Below are positions 25,502 to 35,563 of a stretch of DNA of 64,000 nucleotides, piece after piece. A model generated the notes under the pieces. It had not been told where the DNA came from. It ran no database searches and was given only the letters and a program-made list of their open reading frames with translations. Position numbers and translations under genes: made by a program. Position 1 is the stretch's first letter. Every line of letters begins with the position of its first letter. The stretch is from contig NZ_QGMY01000006.1 in NCBI RefSeq assembly GCF_003173355.1, positions 372,001-436,000 of the forward strand. The letters are read 5' to 3'. The DNA is from Methanospirillum lacunae. GTDB taxonomy: Archaea > Halobacteriota > Methanomicrobia > Methanomicrobiales > Methanospirillaceae.

Positions 25502-27349
25502 ATGTTAGCGCTCAATACTATGCAAATGAATGTTCGAGAATTATTTAAAAATTCAGATTACATAATCCTCTTTATTCTGGCAAGTCTGTCCTTTTCTATC
25601 GCATTTGGCCTCTCATCACCTTCATTACTTGTCAATGATGAATGGATTACTGTTAACCAATTAAACCAACTTGCTACTGGTTCACAACTCATAGAAAATG
25701 AAGGAAAGTTTGGTAAAACAATATTTGGAGAAGAATCAGCATATTTTACATCTCGAGGGAATTATCTTGCATATAGTATCTTCCTACCGGTTATATCATT
25801 ACCTGTATTGTTTCTGATTATAGGGTCCGGGGAATTATTCCGATTAGTTTTCCTAACTCTCTGGTTTTGTTGCAGTATTTGTGCCTTACTCGCATGTATC
25901 TGGTTAATTGGTAAATCTGACAAAAAGTTACCGACATATATTCTATGGATAACTATATTCCTATTTTTTGGATTATTTCTTGCAAATCTATATTTCTATC
26001 AGCCATTTTCTGCTTCTTTTCAAGACAGTCCCATTGAATCCGCAGCAGTAATCTTCACAAATGAGGTTTTATTCGCTCTAATAGCACCAATGGTTTATTC
26101 CATTTTTCGGAACCTTTCATTGGATCGCCAGACAGCGATTATCGGGACTTTATCAGTAATTTGTTGTTCCACATACTTTTTCTGGTCTGCATCCGCAAAA
26201 GATCATCTCCTTATCGCATTTTTATTAACCACAATATTCTGGATTTTTTCAAATATCCTAACAAAACCGACAAATTTAAAGTGGTTTGCCCTATTTATTA
26301 TCTCCGGCCTCTTATGTTGGGCGAGACCAGAATATGGTGTCATTGTCCTGGTAGGACTTTTTATCTGGAAATTTCTTTCCATATTATTATTTCAAAATGG
26401 GTCAGTGTGTGTAAATTTCAATAAATTGATACCTCAACTTTTATTAGATATCCTCGGTATTTTCCTAGGATTAACTCCATTTTTCCTAAATAATTTTACC
26501 GTGACAGGAAATCCACTAATTCCTCCTCAATATCTCTACATTACTTCAAGTAGGACCGCCATGACTTCAGTGCTTACATCGGGTAATGATGTCATGCAGA
26601 TCGGTATTGGTTCGAAAGTGATCACTTACATAAGTCAGATATTTAGTTTTTTTACCCCTGATGTAGGAAATATTCTCCAGGACATTTCCGGTCTGCTCTT
26701 TTCTCCTACCAATGGAGGAGTTGGCATATTATTTATCTGTCCGATTATTCTCCCGGCCCTATTGTATGGAATTATCAACCACCAACGATATAGATATCAA
26801 TACTCCCCAAATATCAGACAGATGATCCATTTTTCTACCTTTATCGCTGTTCTTACTTTTATTGCATATATGAGGGTATTACATGGTTCAACTATTAGTG
26901 GGGGTAGTCTTCCCGATATGCGATATTTTTCACCAATCTATCTCCCTCTTGGGATTATCTCTGTCCTTCTTCTTTCCCCGATTATCTGCCATCAAGCGGG
27001 ACGATGGTTAAAATATTTACTGGTATCTGTTCTATTATTCGCTCCGTTACTGGTAATAGGTACAACATTAATTCTTCCTTATGGTATTACATATGATATG
27101 TATGGATACTTTTTTATGCGAATTCTAATTGTTCTCCTGATCCTGATATTCGGAATAGCAGTATTGAGTAAAAAGTTCTGGAATTCGGAAAAGGCATTTC
27201 CAATACTATTTGGATTGCTGATTATGATCCCAACAGCATTCCAGTTCTTTTATGTCGTGATTTACAGTTATAACAAAACTAATGGTTACTATTTCTGGCA
27301 ACCAGTATTAGAATTCTTATTTACCAATATTATTATGATAATTCGATAG
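25502..27349 (+). CDS. Polytopic membrane protein, probable GT-C-type glycosyltransferase
   Basis: About 615 residues from ATG 25502 (a TTG frame start at 25451 would overlap the divergent promoter). Roughly 12-13 hydrophobic helices. The first extracytoplasmic loop carries NDEWITVNQL after helix 1, the place where GT-C enzymes hold their acidic catalytic residues. A late DMRYFSPIYLPLGII is also typical of PMT/ArnT-like proteins. Such enzymes move sugar from a lipid-phosphate carrier to protein or glycan outside the membrane. Acceptor and donor are unknown. An O-mannosyltransferase-like role towards surface proteins is possible given the archaellins next door. Confidence 0.6.
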   Translation: MLALNTMQMNVRELFKNSDYIILFILASLSFSIAFGLSSPSLLVNDEWITVNQLNQLATGSQLIENEGKFGKTIFGEESAYFTSRGNYLAYSIFLPVISLPVLFLIIGSGELFRLVFLTLWFCCSICALLACIWLIGKSDKKLPTYILWITIFLFFGLFLANLYFYQPFSASFQDSPIESAAVIFTNEVLFALIAPMVYSIFRNLSLDRQTAIIGTLSVICCSTYFFWSASAKDHLLIAFLLTTIFWIFSNILTKPTNLKWFALFIISGLLCWARPEYGVIVLVGLFIWKFLSILLFQNGSVCVNFNKLIPQLLLDILGIFLGLTPFFLNNFTVTGNPLIPPQYLYITSSRTAMTSVLTSGNDVMQIGIGSKVITYISQIFSFFTPDVGNILQDISGLLFSPTNGGVGILFICPIILPALLYGIINHQRYRYQYSPNIRQMIHFSTFIAVLTFIAYMRVLHGSTISGGSLPDMRYFSPIYLPLGIISVLLLSPIICHQAGRWLKYLLVSVLLFAPLLVIGTTLILPYGITYDMYGYFFMRILIVLLILIFGIAVLSKKFWNSEKAFPILFGLLIMIPTAFQFFYVVIYSYNKTNGYYFWQPVLEFLFTNIIMIIR

Positions 27350-27472
27350 GAGGGAACGCATTTTATATTATATATTATATGAATAAAAAGGAACTACCGC
27401 TAATTCAATCGAACATATCTTTTAATGTTAATATTTTTCAATCAAAATAAATAATTATACAGGTATCAATAC

Positions 27473-28609
27473 ATGAGTGTCCTCATAACAACAGGAGAAA
27501 GTATTAAGGCATTAACCATAGCCAGAAGCCTTGGGGAAAAAAAGATCTCAATTACAATAGGATCTTCTGAAAATCGTTCAATTTCATCTTTTTCTCGATA
27601 TTGTCATTCAAATTTTTTATATCCATCACCATCTAATAGTCAAAAATTCATCAGTGCCCTCTCTCATTTTCTAAATCATAACCATCATGATGTATTGATA
27701 CCAGTACATTCAAAAGATACAATAATTATTTCAAAATATAGAGAAAAACTAGAAAAATATACTACAATACCTCTTGCTTCATATGATACTATGCTCACTC
27801 TTAGTGATAAGAGTAAATTACCGAGTATTGCAAAAGAATTAGAAATTAAAATCCCAAAGACTTTTTTACCATCTAGTAATTATCCACTACAAAAAATCTC
27901 TGAAATTATTCAATATCCCGTAGTAATTAAATTAAGAAACCGAACAAGTAGTATAGGCCAGACATATGCATATAATGCTGATGATCTATGCCAAAAATAT
28001 CAAAAGACAATTTTAACATATAATTTAGCCCCAAATGAATATCCGATTATTCAAGAATATATTAACGGAGTAGGCTATGGAGTTTCAATGCTCTATAACA
28101 GGGGAGAACTTCGTGCTAAATTTACTCATAAAAGGATTCGTGAATATCCGATAACTGGAGGACCCAGTACATATCGTATCAGTACTAAACATGCGAAAAT
28201 GGAAAGTATAGCAGAACAACTACTATCACACAACTCATGGCATGGTGTAGCAATGGTTGAATTTAAACTTAATAATGAAGGAGAACCATATTTACTTGAA
28301 GTAAATCCTCGATTCTGGGGTTCATTGAATACTGCTGTGCTTTCAGGTGTTGATTTTCCTTATCTACTCTACCAAATGGCAGTTGAAGGTGATACCCCAA
28401 GGGTTATGGATTACAATATCAACGTTGTCAGTATGAATTATTGCATTGATACACTCACACGATATAATCTTTTTAAATCTCAAAAATCTTTACATATAAT
28501 AAAGGATTTTATGGTTTTTCCCTATCATGATGATATTGCTTCCATTAAAGATCCTCTTCCAATAATCAGATTTATGTACCAAGGGTTAATGAAAGGAAAA
28601 AGGGTTTAA
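27473..28609 (+). CDS. ATP-grasp ligase of the carbamoyl-phosphate-synthase-like type
   Basis: 378 residues. An N-terminal Rossmann-like domain (MSVLITTGESIKALTIARSL) binds a carboxylate substrate. The ATP-grasp domain follows from about residue 115, with PVVIKLRNRTSSIG as the first ATP-binding block, IIQEYINGVGYGVSM as the adenine-contacting strand, and GVAMVEFKLN...PYLLEVNPRFWGS carrying the magnesium-binding Glu and Asn. Members form carboxylate-amine bonds; in polysaccharide loci they often attach an amino acid to a sugar acid. It is the first gene of the AT-rich glycan block on this strand, 123 bp after the GT-C-like gene. Confidence 0.85.
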   Translation: MSVLITTGESIKALTIARSLGEKKISITIGSSENRSISSFSRYCHSNFLYPSPSNSQKFISALSHFLNHNHHDVLIPVHSKDTIIISKYREKLEKYTTIPLASYDTMLTLSDKSKLPSIAKELEIKIPKTFLPSSNYPLQKISEIIQYPVVIKLRNRTSSIGQTYAYNADDLCQKYQKTILTYNLAPNEYPIIQEYINGVGYGVSMLYNRGELRAKFTHKRIREYPITGGPSTYRISTKHAKMESIAEQLLSHNSWHGVAMVEFKLNNEGEPYLLEVNPRFWGSLNTAVLSGVDFPYLLYQMAVEGDTPRVMDYNINVVSMNYCIDTLTRYNLFKSQKSLHIIKDFMVFPYHDDIASIKDPLPIIRFMYQGLMKGKRV

Positions 28610-28615
28610 ACACTT

Positions 28616-29395
28616 TCACTCTTTTTTTCGTAATGGCATTAAAACCACCTTTTTGCCAACATTTGAAATCAAATCAAATGAATAACTTTTAAAGTAATCA
28701 AAGGTGCTATCATTCCAACGCTCTGGATGAATGGTTAGATAACAGATATTATACCGCGTATGGGAAATCCAATCAATGAGATCATCTGTTTTTCGAATTT
28801 TGGGTAGTTCTTTTGAAGAAATCAAATGATCTCGCATTGAATATTCAAAAGACCAGGTTCTTCCAGTATCTGAAAAATAAGGTACATTATTGATTGAATG
28901 ATAAGCATCACAAATTAAATTATATGAAGATAACTTATAAATTTTAAAAAAATCATAATTCGAATAAGAGGAAAGAGGGCTGCCGTGCATACAAACCGAG
29001 GTTACTGAAGAAATATTTCTGAACATTTTTAGTTCTTTGCGAAATATTTGTTCAGCTATTTTAACATCACCTTTTGCCTTCGCCATGACTTCATAGTGAT
29101 ACCCAATCTCATGGCCAAAAGATTTTATTAATTGAATTGTTTCTTGATTAAATGTATAAGGATATCGAAAATAGAAAGTTGAGATAATGTTTAATTTATA
29201 TTCTAATTCGGCTATACGCAAAGCATTCTTAATATTCCGATCAATATCATGACGGATTAATACAACACGATTATTACTAGAAGACGGTAGACTGGAACAA
29301 TAATCAGATATCTTTAGTGGTTTAAAATGAGAAGAAATTAGAGCATTACACAATTCTCTATATTTGTCAAGAGTAAAATCTGTAATTATCTGCAT
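28616..29395 (-). CDS. Polysaccharide deacetylase family protein
   Basis: 259 residues of the NodB-like carbohydrate esterase 4 fold. VVLIRHDIDRNIKNAL holds the catalytic Asp and metal-ligand Asp. STFYFRYPYTFNQETIQLIKSFGHEIGYHYE holds the H-x(3-4)-H-like metal site. VCMHGSPLSSYSNYDFF and YLTIHPERW are later conserved segments. Such enzymes remove N- or O-acetyl groups from sugars. It lies antisense between plus-strand genes, convergent with the ATP-grasp gene six bases away, so it has its own promoter in the 29396-29473 gap. Confidence 0.82.
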   Translation of the reverse strand: MQIITDFTLDKYRELCNALISSHFKPLKISDYCSSLPSSSNNRVVLIRHDIDRNIKNALRIAELEYKLNIISTFYFRYPYTFNQETIQLIKSFGHEIGYHYEVMAKAKGDVKIAEQIFRKELKMFRNISSVTSVCMHGSPLSSYSNYDFFKIYKLSSYNLICDAYHSINNVPYFSDTGRTWSFEYSMRDHLISSKELPKIRKTDDLIDWISHTRYNICYLTIHPERWNDSTFDYFKSYSFDLISNVGKKVVLMPLRKKE

Positions 29396-29473
29396 ATAAT
29401 TTATTTATCCTATCAAAATTTTAAAGGAATCATTATTAAATTTGATTATCTACATTTTTAATTGAACTGTATC

Positions 29474-30685
29474 ATGAAAGTCCTTATGATAACTAGTGCT
29501 TATCCTTCAAACATCACTCAATCACACGGCATAATAATTGCTTCACTCGCTAATGCTTTATCCCAAAAAGGAATCGAAATATGTATTTTAGCTCCTAAAA
29601 CAACGAGTAAAACTCCAGATACTTTGAATGAAAATGTTAAAGTATTTAGATTTAATTACTTCTTTCGAAGAAAAATGCAAATCCTATCAGAAGGACCAGG
29701 TTTGTATTTTCAATTTCAAAGTTATCTTTTAGCAAAAATCCAGATTCCATTTTTCTTATTTTTTGAACTAATTTTCCTTATTTTAATAATAAAAAAAGAG
29801 AATCCAGATCTTATACATACTCATTGGATTATCCCTCATGGTATCATTGGAGCGATTGTCCACAAATTTTTAGGAATACCACATCTGATTTCTATTCACG
29901 GAACTGATGCTTACATAATCAGTAGTAATAGATATTACATACAATTTCTCAAAATGGTATTATCTAACTCTAATGCAATATCTGCAAACAGTACACATAA
30001 CGCAAAAATGATAGAACCTTTTATCATTTCTAATAGTAGGAAAATTTCAATCATCCCAATGGGCATGGGCATTCAAATACCCCCCATACCTTCATTAAAA
30101 ACGAGACAGATCAATAGGAAAAAAAATCTGAATATTCTATTTGTAGGTCGATTAATTGAACTGAAGGGTGTTGATATTCTCATAAAAGCATTTGTACATA
30201 TACTTGAAAAAAAACCGATCGCCAAGTTGATAATTATTGGTGATGGTCCAGAATTTCAATCATTAAAACAATACTCTCATAATTTTTCAATTTCTCATGC
30301 AGTTAAGTTTACAGGACGACTATCAAAAGATGAATTATATGATTATTATAAAATAGCCGATCTCCTAGTATTACCCTCCCGAATAGTTAATGGTCAATGT
30401 GAAGGACTAGGAGTTGTATTGCTTGAGGCAATGGCCGCTGGTATTCCGGTAATCGGGAGTAATATCGGGGGAATACCAGATATTATTATTGATAAGGTAA
30501 ACGGCCTACTCGTTCCCCAGGGAGAGCCTCATGTTTTAGCGGAGGCGGTAATCCAGGTTTTAGAAAATCCGAAGTTAGCAGAGAAATTCAAAAAAGCCGG
30601 ATTAGAAACAGTGAATGAACGATTTTCATGGGACATCATTTCGGCACAATTTGTTGATATATACAAAAAGGTATTGAACAAGTAA
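29474..30685 (+). CDS. Glycosyltransferase family 4 protein
   Basis: 403 residues from ATG 29474 (a TTG four codons earlier is less likely). GT-B fold: an N-terminal Rossmann domain (MKVLMITSAYPSN; PDLIHTHWIIPHGIIGAIV), then the C-terminal nucleotide-sugar domain (NILFVGRLIELKGVDILIKAF; IIGDGPEFQSL). The GT4 motif E-x7-E is seen in CEGLGVVLLEAMAAGIPVIGSNIGGIPD. It acts at the cytoplasmic membrane face, adding one sugar to a growing lipid-linked glycan. Donor and linkage are not predictable. No signal peptide. Confidence 0.92.
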   Translation: MKVLMITSAYPSNITQSHGIIIASLANALSQKGIEICILAPKTTSKTPDTLNENVKVFRFNYFFRRKMQILSEGPGLYFQFQSYLLAKIQIPFFLFFELIFLILIIKKENPDLIHTHWIIPHGIIGAIVHKFLGIPHLISIHGTDAYIISSNRYYIQFLKMVLSNSNAISANSTHNAKMIEPFIISNSRKISIIPMGMGIQIPPIPSLKTRQINRKKNLNILFVGRLIELKGVDILIKAFVHILEKKPIAKLIIIGDGPEFQSLKQYSHNFSISHAVKFTGRLSKDELYDYYKIADLLVLPSRIVNGQCEGLGVVLLEAMAAGIPVIGSNIGGIPDIIIDKVNGLLVPQGEPHVLAEAVIQVLENPKLAEKFKKAGLETVNERFSWDIISAQFVDIYKKVLNK

Positions 30686-30986
30686 CATGCCCGATCGCCA
30701 AAAAGGATACCCTAAAAAATTAATTATTCAAAAATTATCGATGAATAAAGAAAGCAGTTAGAATGCAATTTATAGCAGATAACAATATGATAGATAATAT
30801 TGTCAAAAAGAATTGACTGGATCTCAAAGTTCAGGAGGGATTATTATCATTCATTTCATTATTCCTGTCTCTATAAAACCTACCAGGAGATCTTAATCGC
30901 AGAAATTTTCGATGATTTTACTAGGTCTTGTATCCAAGAATCCAACCGAGATTCAATAGCTAGAAAAATAAAATTTAGGATGATTT
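30686..30986. other. Intergenic stretch between two glycosyltransferase genes
   Basis: About 300 bp with no intact gene. A 76-residue frame (30800-31030) overlaps the next gene and is not convincing. In another frame IIHFIIPVSIKPTRRS followed by stops faintly recalls the N-terminus of a GT2 glycosyltransferase, so a decayed gene is possible. An AGGATGAT ribosome site ends the stretch. Confidence 0.3.
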
Positions 30987-31988
30987 ATGAAAATACTATT
31001 TCCATTATTATCTGCAGGTTCAGGATCTGATGTTTTTACTTTAAATCTGGTGTTTGGACTAAACAAATCATCAGTGAATGCTGAAATCCAGTACATCCCT
31101 TCATGGTCCGGGTATATACCATCATTTGCCGGCAGGCTGTGTAATTCATCAGGGTATGATATTATCCATGCCAATACCTGGAATGGATATGGTTTTAAGC
31201 GGAGTCAACCACTTGTTGTTACTGAGTATCATGTAACTCATGATCCATTGTTAAAGCCATACACAACTCCTCTACAGAGATCTTATTATAGGCATATCTT
31301 CAAATGTGAACAAAAAAGTCTTGATTCCGCTGATCTGGTAACCACAATAAGCCATTATACTCAGGACAAACTAGAGGAAATTTTTGGTTATTCAGATTCT
31401 AAAATGATCTACTGTGGAATCGATACATCGCTGTTTAGTCCATCTCATGTTTACAAAACAGATTGGGGTATTGATGAAAAGACCACAGTTCTTCTATATG
31501 TCGGAAACCATCTACGTCGAAAAGGAGCAGATCTTCTCCGCCCGATTATGGAGGAACTAGGCGATGGATTCCTTCTTTTGACGACGACAGGACTACGGAC
31601 CAATAGAGACATCCCTTCCAGAAATATTCGTTCATTAGGAAAGATGGGAACTCAGGAACTTGTACAGGCATATAATCTCTGTGACATGCTCTTGTTTCCC
31701 TCGCGGCTTGAAGGGTTCGGTCTCTGTGTTGCTGAAGCAATGGCATGTAAAAAACCAATAGTTACAACGAATACTTCAAGTCTTCCGGAACTTGTTCAAC
31801 AGGATAAAGGAGGGATTCTCTGTGAGATAGATGATGTATCTGGATTTGCTGACGCAGTCAGGTATCTGGCTGAAGACGAAAATCTCAGGAAAGACATGGG
31901 GAGATATAATCGGCAGAGGGTACTCGAAAGATTTAATACTGAACATGTGACCAAAAAATATTGTCGAATATATAATTCAATATACTAA
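30987..31988 (+). CDS. Glycosyltransferase family 4 protein
   Basis: 333 residues, GT-B fold, with a compact N-terminal acceptor domain. MKILFPLLSAGSGSDVFTLNLVFGL opens it, and DIIHANTWNGYG and TEYHVTHDP are the acceptor-side loops. The donor domain starts TTVLLYVGNHLRRKGADLL and holds the E-x7-E motif in LEGFGLCVAEAMACKKPIVT. Start ATG 30987 has AGGATGAT two bases before it. Codon use is somewhat richer in G+C than the neighbour at 32036, hinting at a different origin within the island. Donor unknown. Confidence 0.9.
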   Translation: MKILFPLLSAGSGSDVFTLNLVFGLNKSSVNAEIQYIPSWSGYIPSFAGRLCNSSGYDIIHANTWNGYGFKRSQPLVVTEYHVTHDPLLKPYTTPLQRSYYRHIFKCEQKSLDSADLVTTISHYTQDKLEEIFGYSDSKMIYCGIDTSLFSPSHVYKTDWGIDEKTTVLLYVGNHLRRKGADLLRPIMEELGDGFLLLTTTGLRTNRDIPSRNIRSLGKMGTQELVQAYNLCDMLLFPSRLEGFGLCVAEAMACKKPIVTTNTSSLPELVQQDKGGILCEIDDVSGFADAVRYLAEDENLRKDMGRYNRQRVLERFNTEHVTKKYCRIYNSIY

Positions 31989-32035
31989 AGATCTCCTTAA
32001 GATAATAAATAATACTCATAATCCGAGTTATCAAG

Positions 32036-33268
32036 ATGAAAATACTAATGATTTCAGGAAGCCCGATAATGGGTGGAGCAGAAATTGCTTCTCGAAGAAT
32101 TGCATTGGCATTAGCATCCTGTGGTTGTGAAGTAATATTTATTAGTCTGGTCAGGACACCAATTATTCATTCGCGAATTGTCCATATAATTATAAAATAC
32201 GAAAAAAATCAAGAGTTTCTATTTAAAGTTCTAAAAAAAACCTCATATCCTTTATCATTTTATTTTTCTACCCGATATTTTTTTGATAAAGTTAAAACAA
32301 TAATTATTAAAGAAAAGCCGGATATTATCAACATTCACAATATCAAGCAAGCTTTTTGGTCGTCGGATTTTGTTGCCTGGTGTAGCAGGTTAATCCCAAC
32401 AATATGGACTCTGCATGATATGAGCAGTTTTACAGGAAGATGCGTTTATACATTTGAATGTGAGCAATTTTTATGTGGATGTAATAACTGTCCTCGTATT
32501 AATATACCAATTATTTGTTCCAAAAAGTTTATTCATACACAATGGAATAAAAACCGGTATAATATTGTATCAAATAAAAATTTGTATGCCGTTACCCCAT
32601 CAAATTGGTTAAAATCTCAAGCAACACGAGGATTTTGGGAAGAAAAACAGATTATGGTAATTCCCAATTGTATAAATTTAACTGAGTATTATCCTCGTGA
32701 TACCATTAAATCTAAAAAAGAACTGGGCATATTTGATTCAAATCAAACAATTTTATTAACTTCGCATGATCTTAATGAAAAAAGAAAAGGTATAGGCGCC
32801 ATAATTGAGTCATTGTCTAATAATCATCCTGAAGCAAAAATATCTTTTATTTTAATGGGAAATGGGGATAAGATAAAGGGATTAAAACATAAATTTCCTG
32901 TATATCACCTGGGATATATTTCCAAAGAATTAATGCCTATAGTGTATTCTGCCGCAGATCTCCTCGTTCATCCCTCCATTGCTGATAATTTACCAAATGT
33001 AATTATGGAGTCATTATCAGTCGGTACTCCCGTAATCGGCTTTAATATAGGAGGTATCCCAGAGATGATAATTCCTGAAAAAACAGGATGGCTCGTCGAA
33101 GATATTAATTATGAACTGATGAGTGATAAAATATTGGAAGCATTAACAATTATTAAAAAAGATCCGTTAATTATTCAAAACGCTTGCCGTTCATACGCAG
33201 AGGAGAATTATGCAGAAAAAATTATCGGATCAAAGTATATGAGGCTTTATAATTCATTGATTTCCTGA
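32036..33268 (+). CDS. Glycosyltransferase family 4 protein (WcaC-like)
   Basis: 410 residues. The N-terminal half has the HNIKQAFWSSDF / TLHDMSSFTGRCVYTFECEQF segment and a CGCNNCP cysteine cluster (about residues 142-148) typical of one GT4 subgroup in polysaccharide loci. The donor domain contains ILLTSHDLNEKRKGIGAIIESL and the motif PSIADNLPNVIMESLSVGTPVIGFNIGGIPEM. It should add one sugar in the cytoplasm. The 3' end overlaps the convergent methyltransferase gene by 15 bases. Confidence 0.9.
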   Translation: MKILMISGSPIMGGAEIASRRIALALASCGCEVIFISLVRTPIIHSRIVHIIIKYEKNQEFLFKVLKKTSYPLSFYFSTRYFFDKVKTIIIKEKPDIINIHNIKQAFWSSDFVAWCSRLIPTIWTLHDMSSFTGRCVYTFECEQFLCGCNNCPRINIPIICSKKFIHTQWNKNRYNIVSNKNLYAVTPSNWLKSQATRGFWEEKQIMVIPNCINLTEYYPRDTIKSKKELGIFDSNQTILLTSHDLNEKRKGIGAIIESLSNNHPEAKISFILMGNGDKIKGLKHKFPVYHLGYISKELMPIVYSAADLLVHPSIADNLPNVIMESLSVGTPVIGFNIGGIPEMIIPEKTGWLVEDINYELMSDKILEALTIIKKDPLIIQNACRSYAEENYAEKIIGSKYMRLYNSLIS

Positions 33269-33991
33269 TTTTTTTGCAATTATAAAAGTTCCAAAAAACA
33301 TACACCCATTCTTGGGTAGTATATAATAACCGACCAATCCTAAGATATTAATTAATGAGTAAATAAAAATTGAAAATGTTGTTCTAATAATAATATTATT
33401 TATTTTCTGAATAAAGACTGTTCTTAAGAAACAATTCATCAAAAGGGTCAATACCCTAAAATCTGGAATAATCTTTGTCATATATTGGATAGTAAAACCA
33501 TTGTTTGATAATTTATTTGCAATCCCAAATGATGTGAATCGGTAAAAATCATATGGTATTTCATGTTCTTCCCAAATAAATGGAACAGTTAGGATTAATC
33601 TTCCTTCATACGTTATTATCCGATTTACATCACTCAACAACCTATTCGTATCCTTAACATGTTCTAATACTTCAATCATCAAAACTGTATCAATTGTGTT
33701 ATTTTTTATAGGAATGCTTTTCCCATCAAAAAATACATCGATGGGTTCATCCATATGTGAATGACCTGAAAGAGGGGTATCTAATCCTATATATGTAGAA
33801 GTCTTGAAAAGATCAAAATATGGTTTTTTTCCACATCCAAGATCAAGAACTATATCAGATTTATCAGGAACATTTCTTTTTATTTCATCAAGTATTCCTT
33901 TTCTAGAGTAATAAAAAGGATTTGTAAAAAAACCTATCAATCCAGGATGATGAGATTTTTTAGAGATGAATTGTTTAAAATTTTTTATCAT
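33254..33991 (-). CDS. Class I SAM-dependent methyltransferase
   Basis: 245 residues, Methyltransf_11-like. SDIVLDLGCGKKPYFDLF is motif I for SAM binding. IPIKNNTIDTVLMIEVLEHVKDTNRLL is the motif II/III region, and GRLILTVPFIWEEHEIPYDFYRFTSFGIANKL is a pattern common in methyltransferases of surface-polysaccharide clusters. A C-terminal hydrophobic segment may contact the membrane. Probably methylates a sugar hydroxyl or carboxyl. It is antisense in a run of plus-strand glycosyltransferases and overlaps one by 15 bases at the 3' ends. Confidence 0.85.
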   Translation of the reverse strand: MIKNFKQFISKKSHHPGLIGFFTNPFYYSRKGILDEIKRNVPDKSDIVLDLGCGKKPYFDLFKTSTYIGLDTPLSGHSHMDEPIDVFFDGKSIPIKNNTIDTVLMIEVLEHVKDTNRLLSDVNRIITYEGRLILTVPFIWEEHEIPYDFYRFTSFGIANKLSNNGFTIQYMTKIIPDFRVLTLLMNCFLRTVFIQKINNIIIRTTFSIFIYSLINILGLVGYYILPKNGCMFFGTFIIAKKSGNQ

Positions 33992-34170
33992 AACATTATA
34001 TCGACATATTATTCTCTATTTTTCATTGGAAGTATGCGTTGTATATTCAATTATCTGAATCCAAAGATCATAAAGGGTTCCATAACACGCGGTTTCCGAT
34101 GTAAACAGAAACAATCAAATGTTTTGTTACTCATTTTTGTTTAAAGTTGGGAATTAAACCCTCATTTGCA

Positions 34171-34178
34171 TATAAATA
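34171..34178 (+). promoter_or_regulatory. TATA box before the glycosyltransferase-sugar module
   Basis: TATAAATA lies in a 267-bp spacer between divergent genes. It is the best box A candidate for the plus-strand run that starts at 34259 and continues with tight spacing through 41067. Confidence 0.4.
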
Positions 34179-34258
34179 TAGTCACTACCAATTTCTTATA
34201 AGGTTATTCGCATAAAAGTTTCTGAATAAATTCAATAATAAAAGTGGGTGGGTTTTGT

Positions 34259-35542
34259 ATGAAAAAAGTTTTATTAATTTCTTACTTCTATAATCAACTC
34301 AATGAAATTGGATCAATTCGTATTCAAGGTTTAACAAAATATTTACCAGTTTTTGGTTGGGAACCAGTAATCCTTACAATATCAGATTTTGAAAACAAAG
34401 AGGATATTATTAAATCCATTCTCATTACGACCCCATGTCGGAGTGTGCTCGGCGAATGGAAAACAAAAATAGGTATAAACCCAAATAAAAGAATTCGTGA
34501 AAAAGTAGGATTAGATTCTAAAAAAGAAGGGAGGAGTATAAGAAATCGCTTATATCTCTTATGGAAAGAAATGTTTCTTTATCCCGATGACGCAAAACTA
34601 TGGCATTCAGAGGCAATAAACGCGTTTGAAAAATATATTCAGAATCAGAATGTTGACGCAATTATAAGTTCATCCTGCCCCTTCACCTGCCATCTTATCG
34701 GACACGACATTAGTTCCCAATACAATATTCCCTGGATTGCGGATTTCAGAGATCTCTGGACTGAAGGTCCATATTATGAGTACTCCAATATCAGACGAAG
34801 AATCGAGCGGAAATTAGAGATTAAAACTATAAGTAATGCATCAAGGATCGTTTCAGTCTCTGACTCGTATGCACATGAACTTCAAATGGTGCATCCTGAT
34901 CATCAAATAGAAGTTATTCAAAACGGATTTGATGAAGATTTACTTCAATTGAATGCAAATGTTTTAGATTTAAAATTCTCGATTACCTATACAGGAACAT
35001 TGCGTTATGGTCGTCGTGATCCCGGATTGTTATTATATGCTATCAAAGAACTGATTGAAGAGAATAATATTGATCAGGATGAGATAGAGATCAATTTTTA
35101 TGGGGATTCACCACATTGGTTATATGATGAGATCAGGAATCTTGGAGTGCAAAACATTGTTAAAGTCCATGGTCATGTAACCAGAGATGAGGCACTGGCA
35201 GTACAACGTTCCTCACAAATCCTTCTCCTTCTAACCTGGAATGATCCTCATGATAAAGGCATGTATACTGGAAAATTATTTGATTATCTGGCAGCCTGTC
35301 GACCAATACTCTCAATTGGTTATCCAGATTCAGTAGCAAATCAGGTTATCAGAGATGTGGGAGCGGGTAGTATTGCCAGTTCAAAGGAAGAAACAAAAGA
35401 AATTATACTTAATACCTATAAACAATTCAATCGAACCGGATTCGTTAAATATACTGGTGATAAATCAAAGTTATTCCCATACTCACAGAGGAAAATGTCT
35501 GAAAAATATGCTAGAATTCTGACAGATATAATAGGTGATTAA
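34259..35542 (+). CDS. GT-B glycosyltransferase (GT4-like)
   Basis: 427 residues from ATG 34259. The N-terminal domain starts MKKVLLISYFYNQLNEIGSIR. The central WIADFRDLWTEGPYYEYSNI and ASRIVSVSDSYAHELQM are typical of WbuB-type GT4 enzymes that act in O-antigen assembly. The donor domain has FSITYTGTLRYGRRDPGLLLYAI and the end LLTWNDPHDKGMYTGKLFDYLAACRPILSIG. First gene of a run that includes the amino-sugar module 22 bases downstream, so it may transfer that sugar. Confidence 0.87.
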   Translation: MKKVLLISYFYNQLNEIGSIRIQGLTKYLPVFGWEPVILTISDFENKEDIIKSILITTPCRSVLGEWKTKIGINPNKRIREKVGLDSKKEGRSIRNRLYLLWKEMFLYPDDAKLWHSEAINAFEKYIQNQNVDAIISSSCPFTCHLIGHDISSQYNIPWIADFRDLWTEGPYYEYSNIRRRIERKLEIKTISNASRIVSVSDSYAHELQMVHPDHQIEVIQNGFDEDLLQLNANVLDLKFSITYTGTLRYGRRDPGLLLYAIKELIEENNIDQDEIEINFYGDSPHWLYDEIRNLGVQNIVKVHGHVTRDEALAVQRSSQILLLLTWNDPHDKGMYTGKLFDYLAACRPILSIGYPDSVANQVIRDVGAGSIASSKEETKEIILNTYKQFNRTGFVKYTGDKSKLFPYSQRKMSEKYARILTDIIGD

Positions 35543-35563
35543 TACGATTAATGGTAAGGGATT

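Noticed and set aside
27360-27382. TATATTATATATTATAT run after the GT-C-like gene
   Set aside because: Looks like a repeat but is simple AT-rich promoter or terminator DNA; no repeated unit occurs elsewhere in the window.
33947-34144. 65-residue plus-strand frame upstream of the glycosyltransferase at 34259
   Set aside because: Begins antisense to the methyltransferase N-terminus, low-complexity AT-rich translation, no ribosome site.
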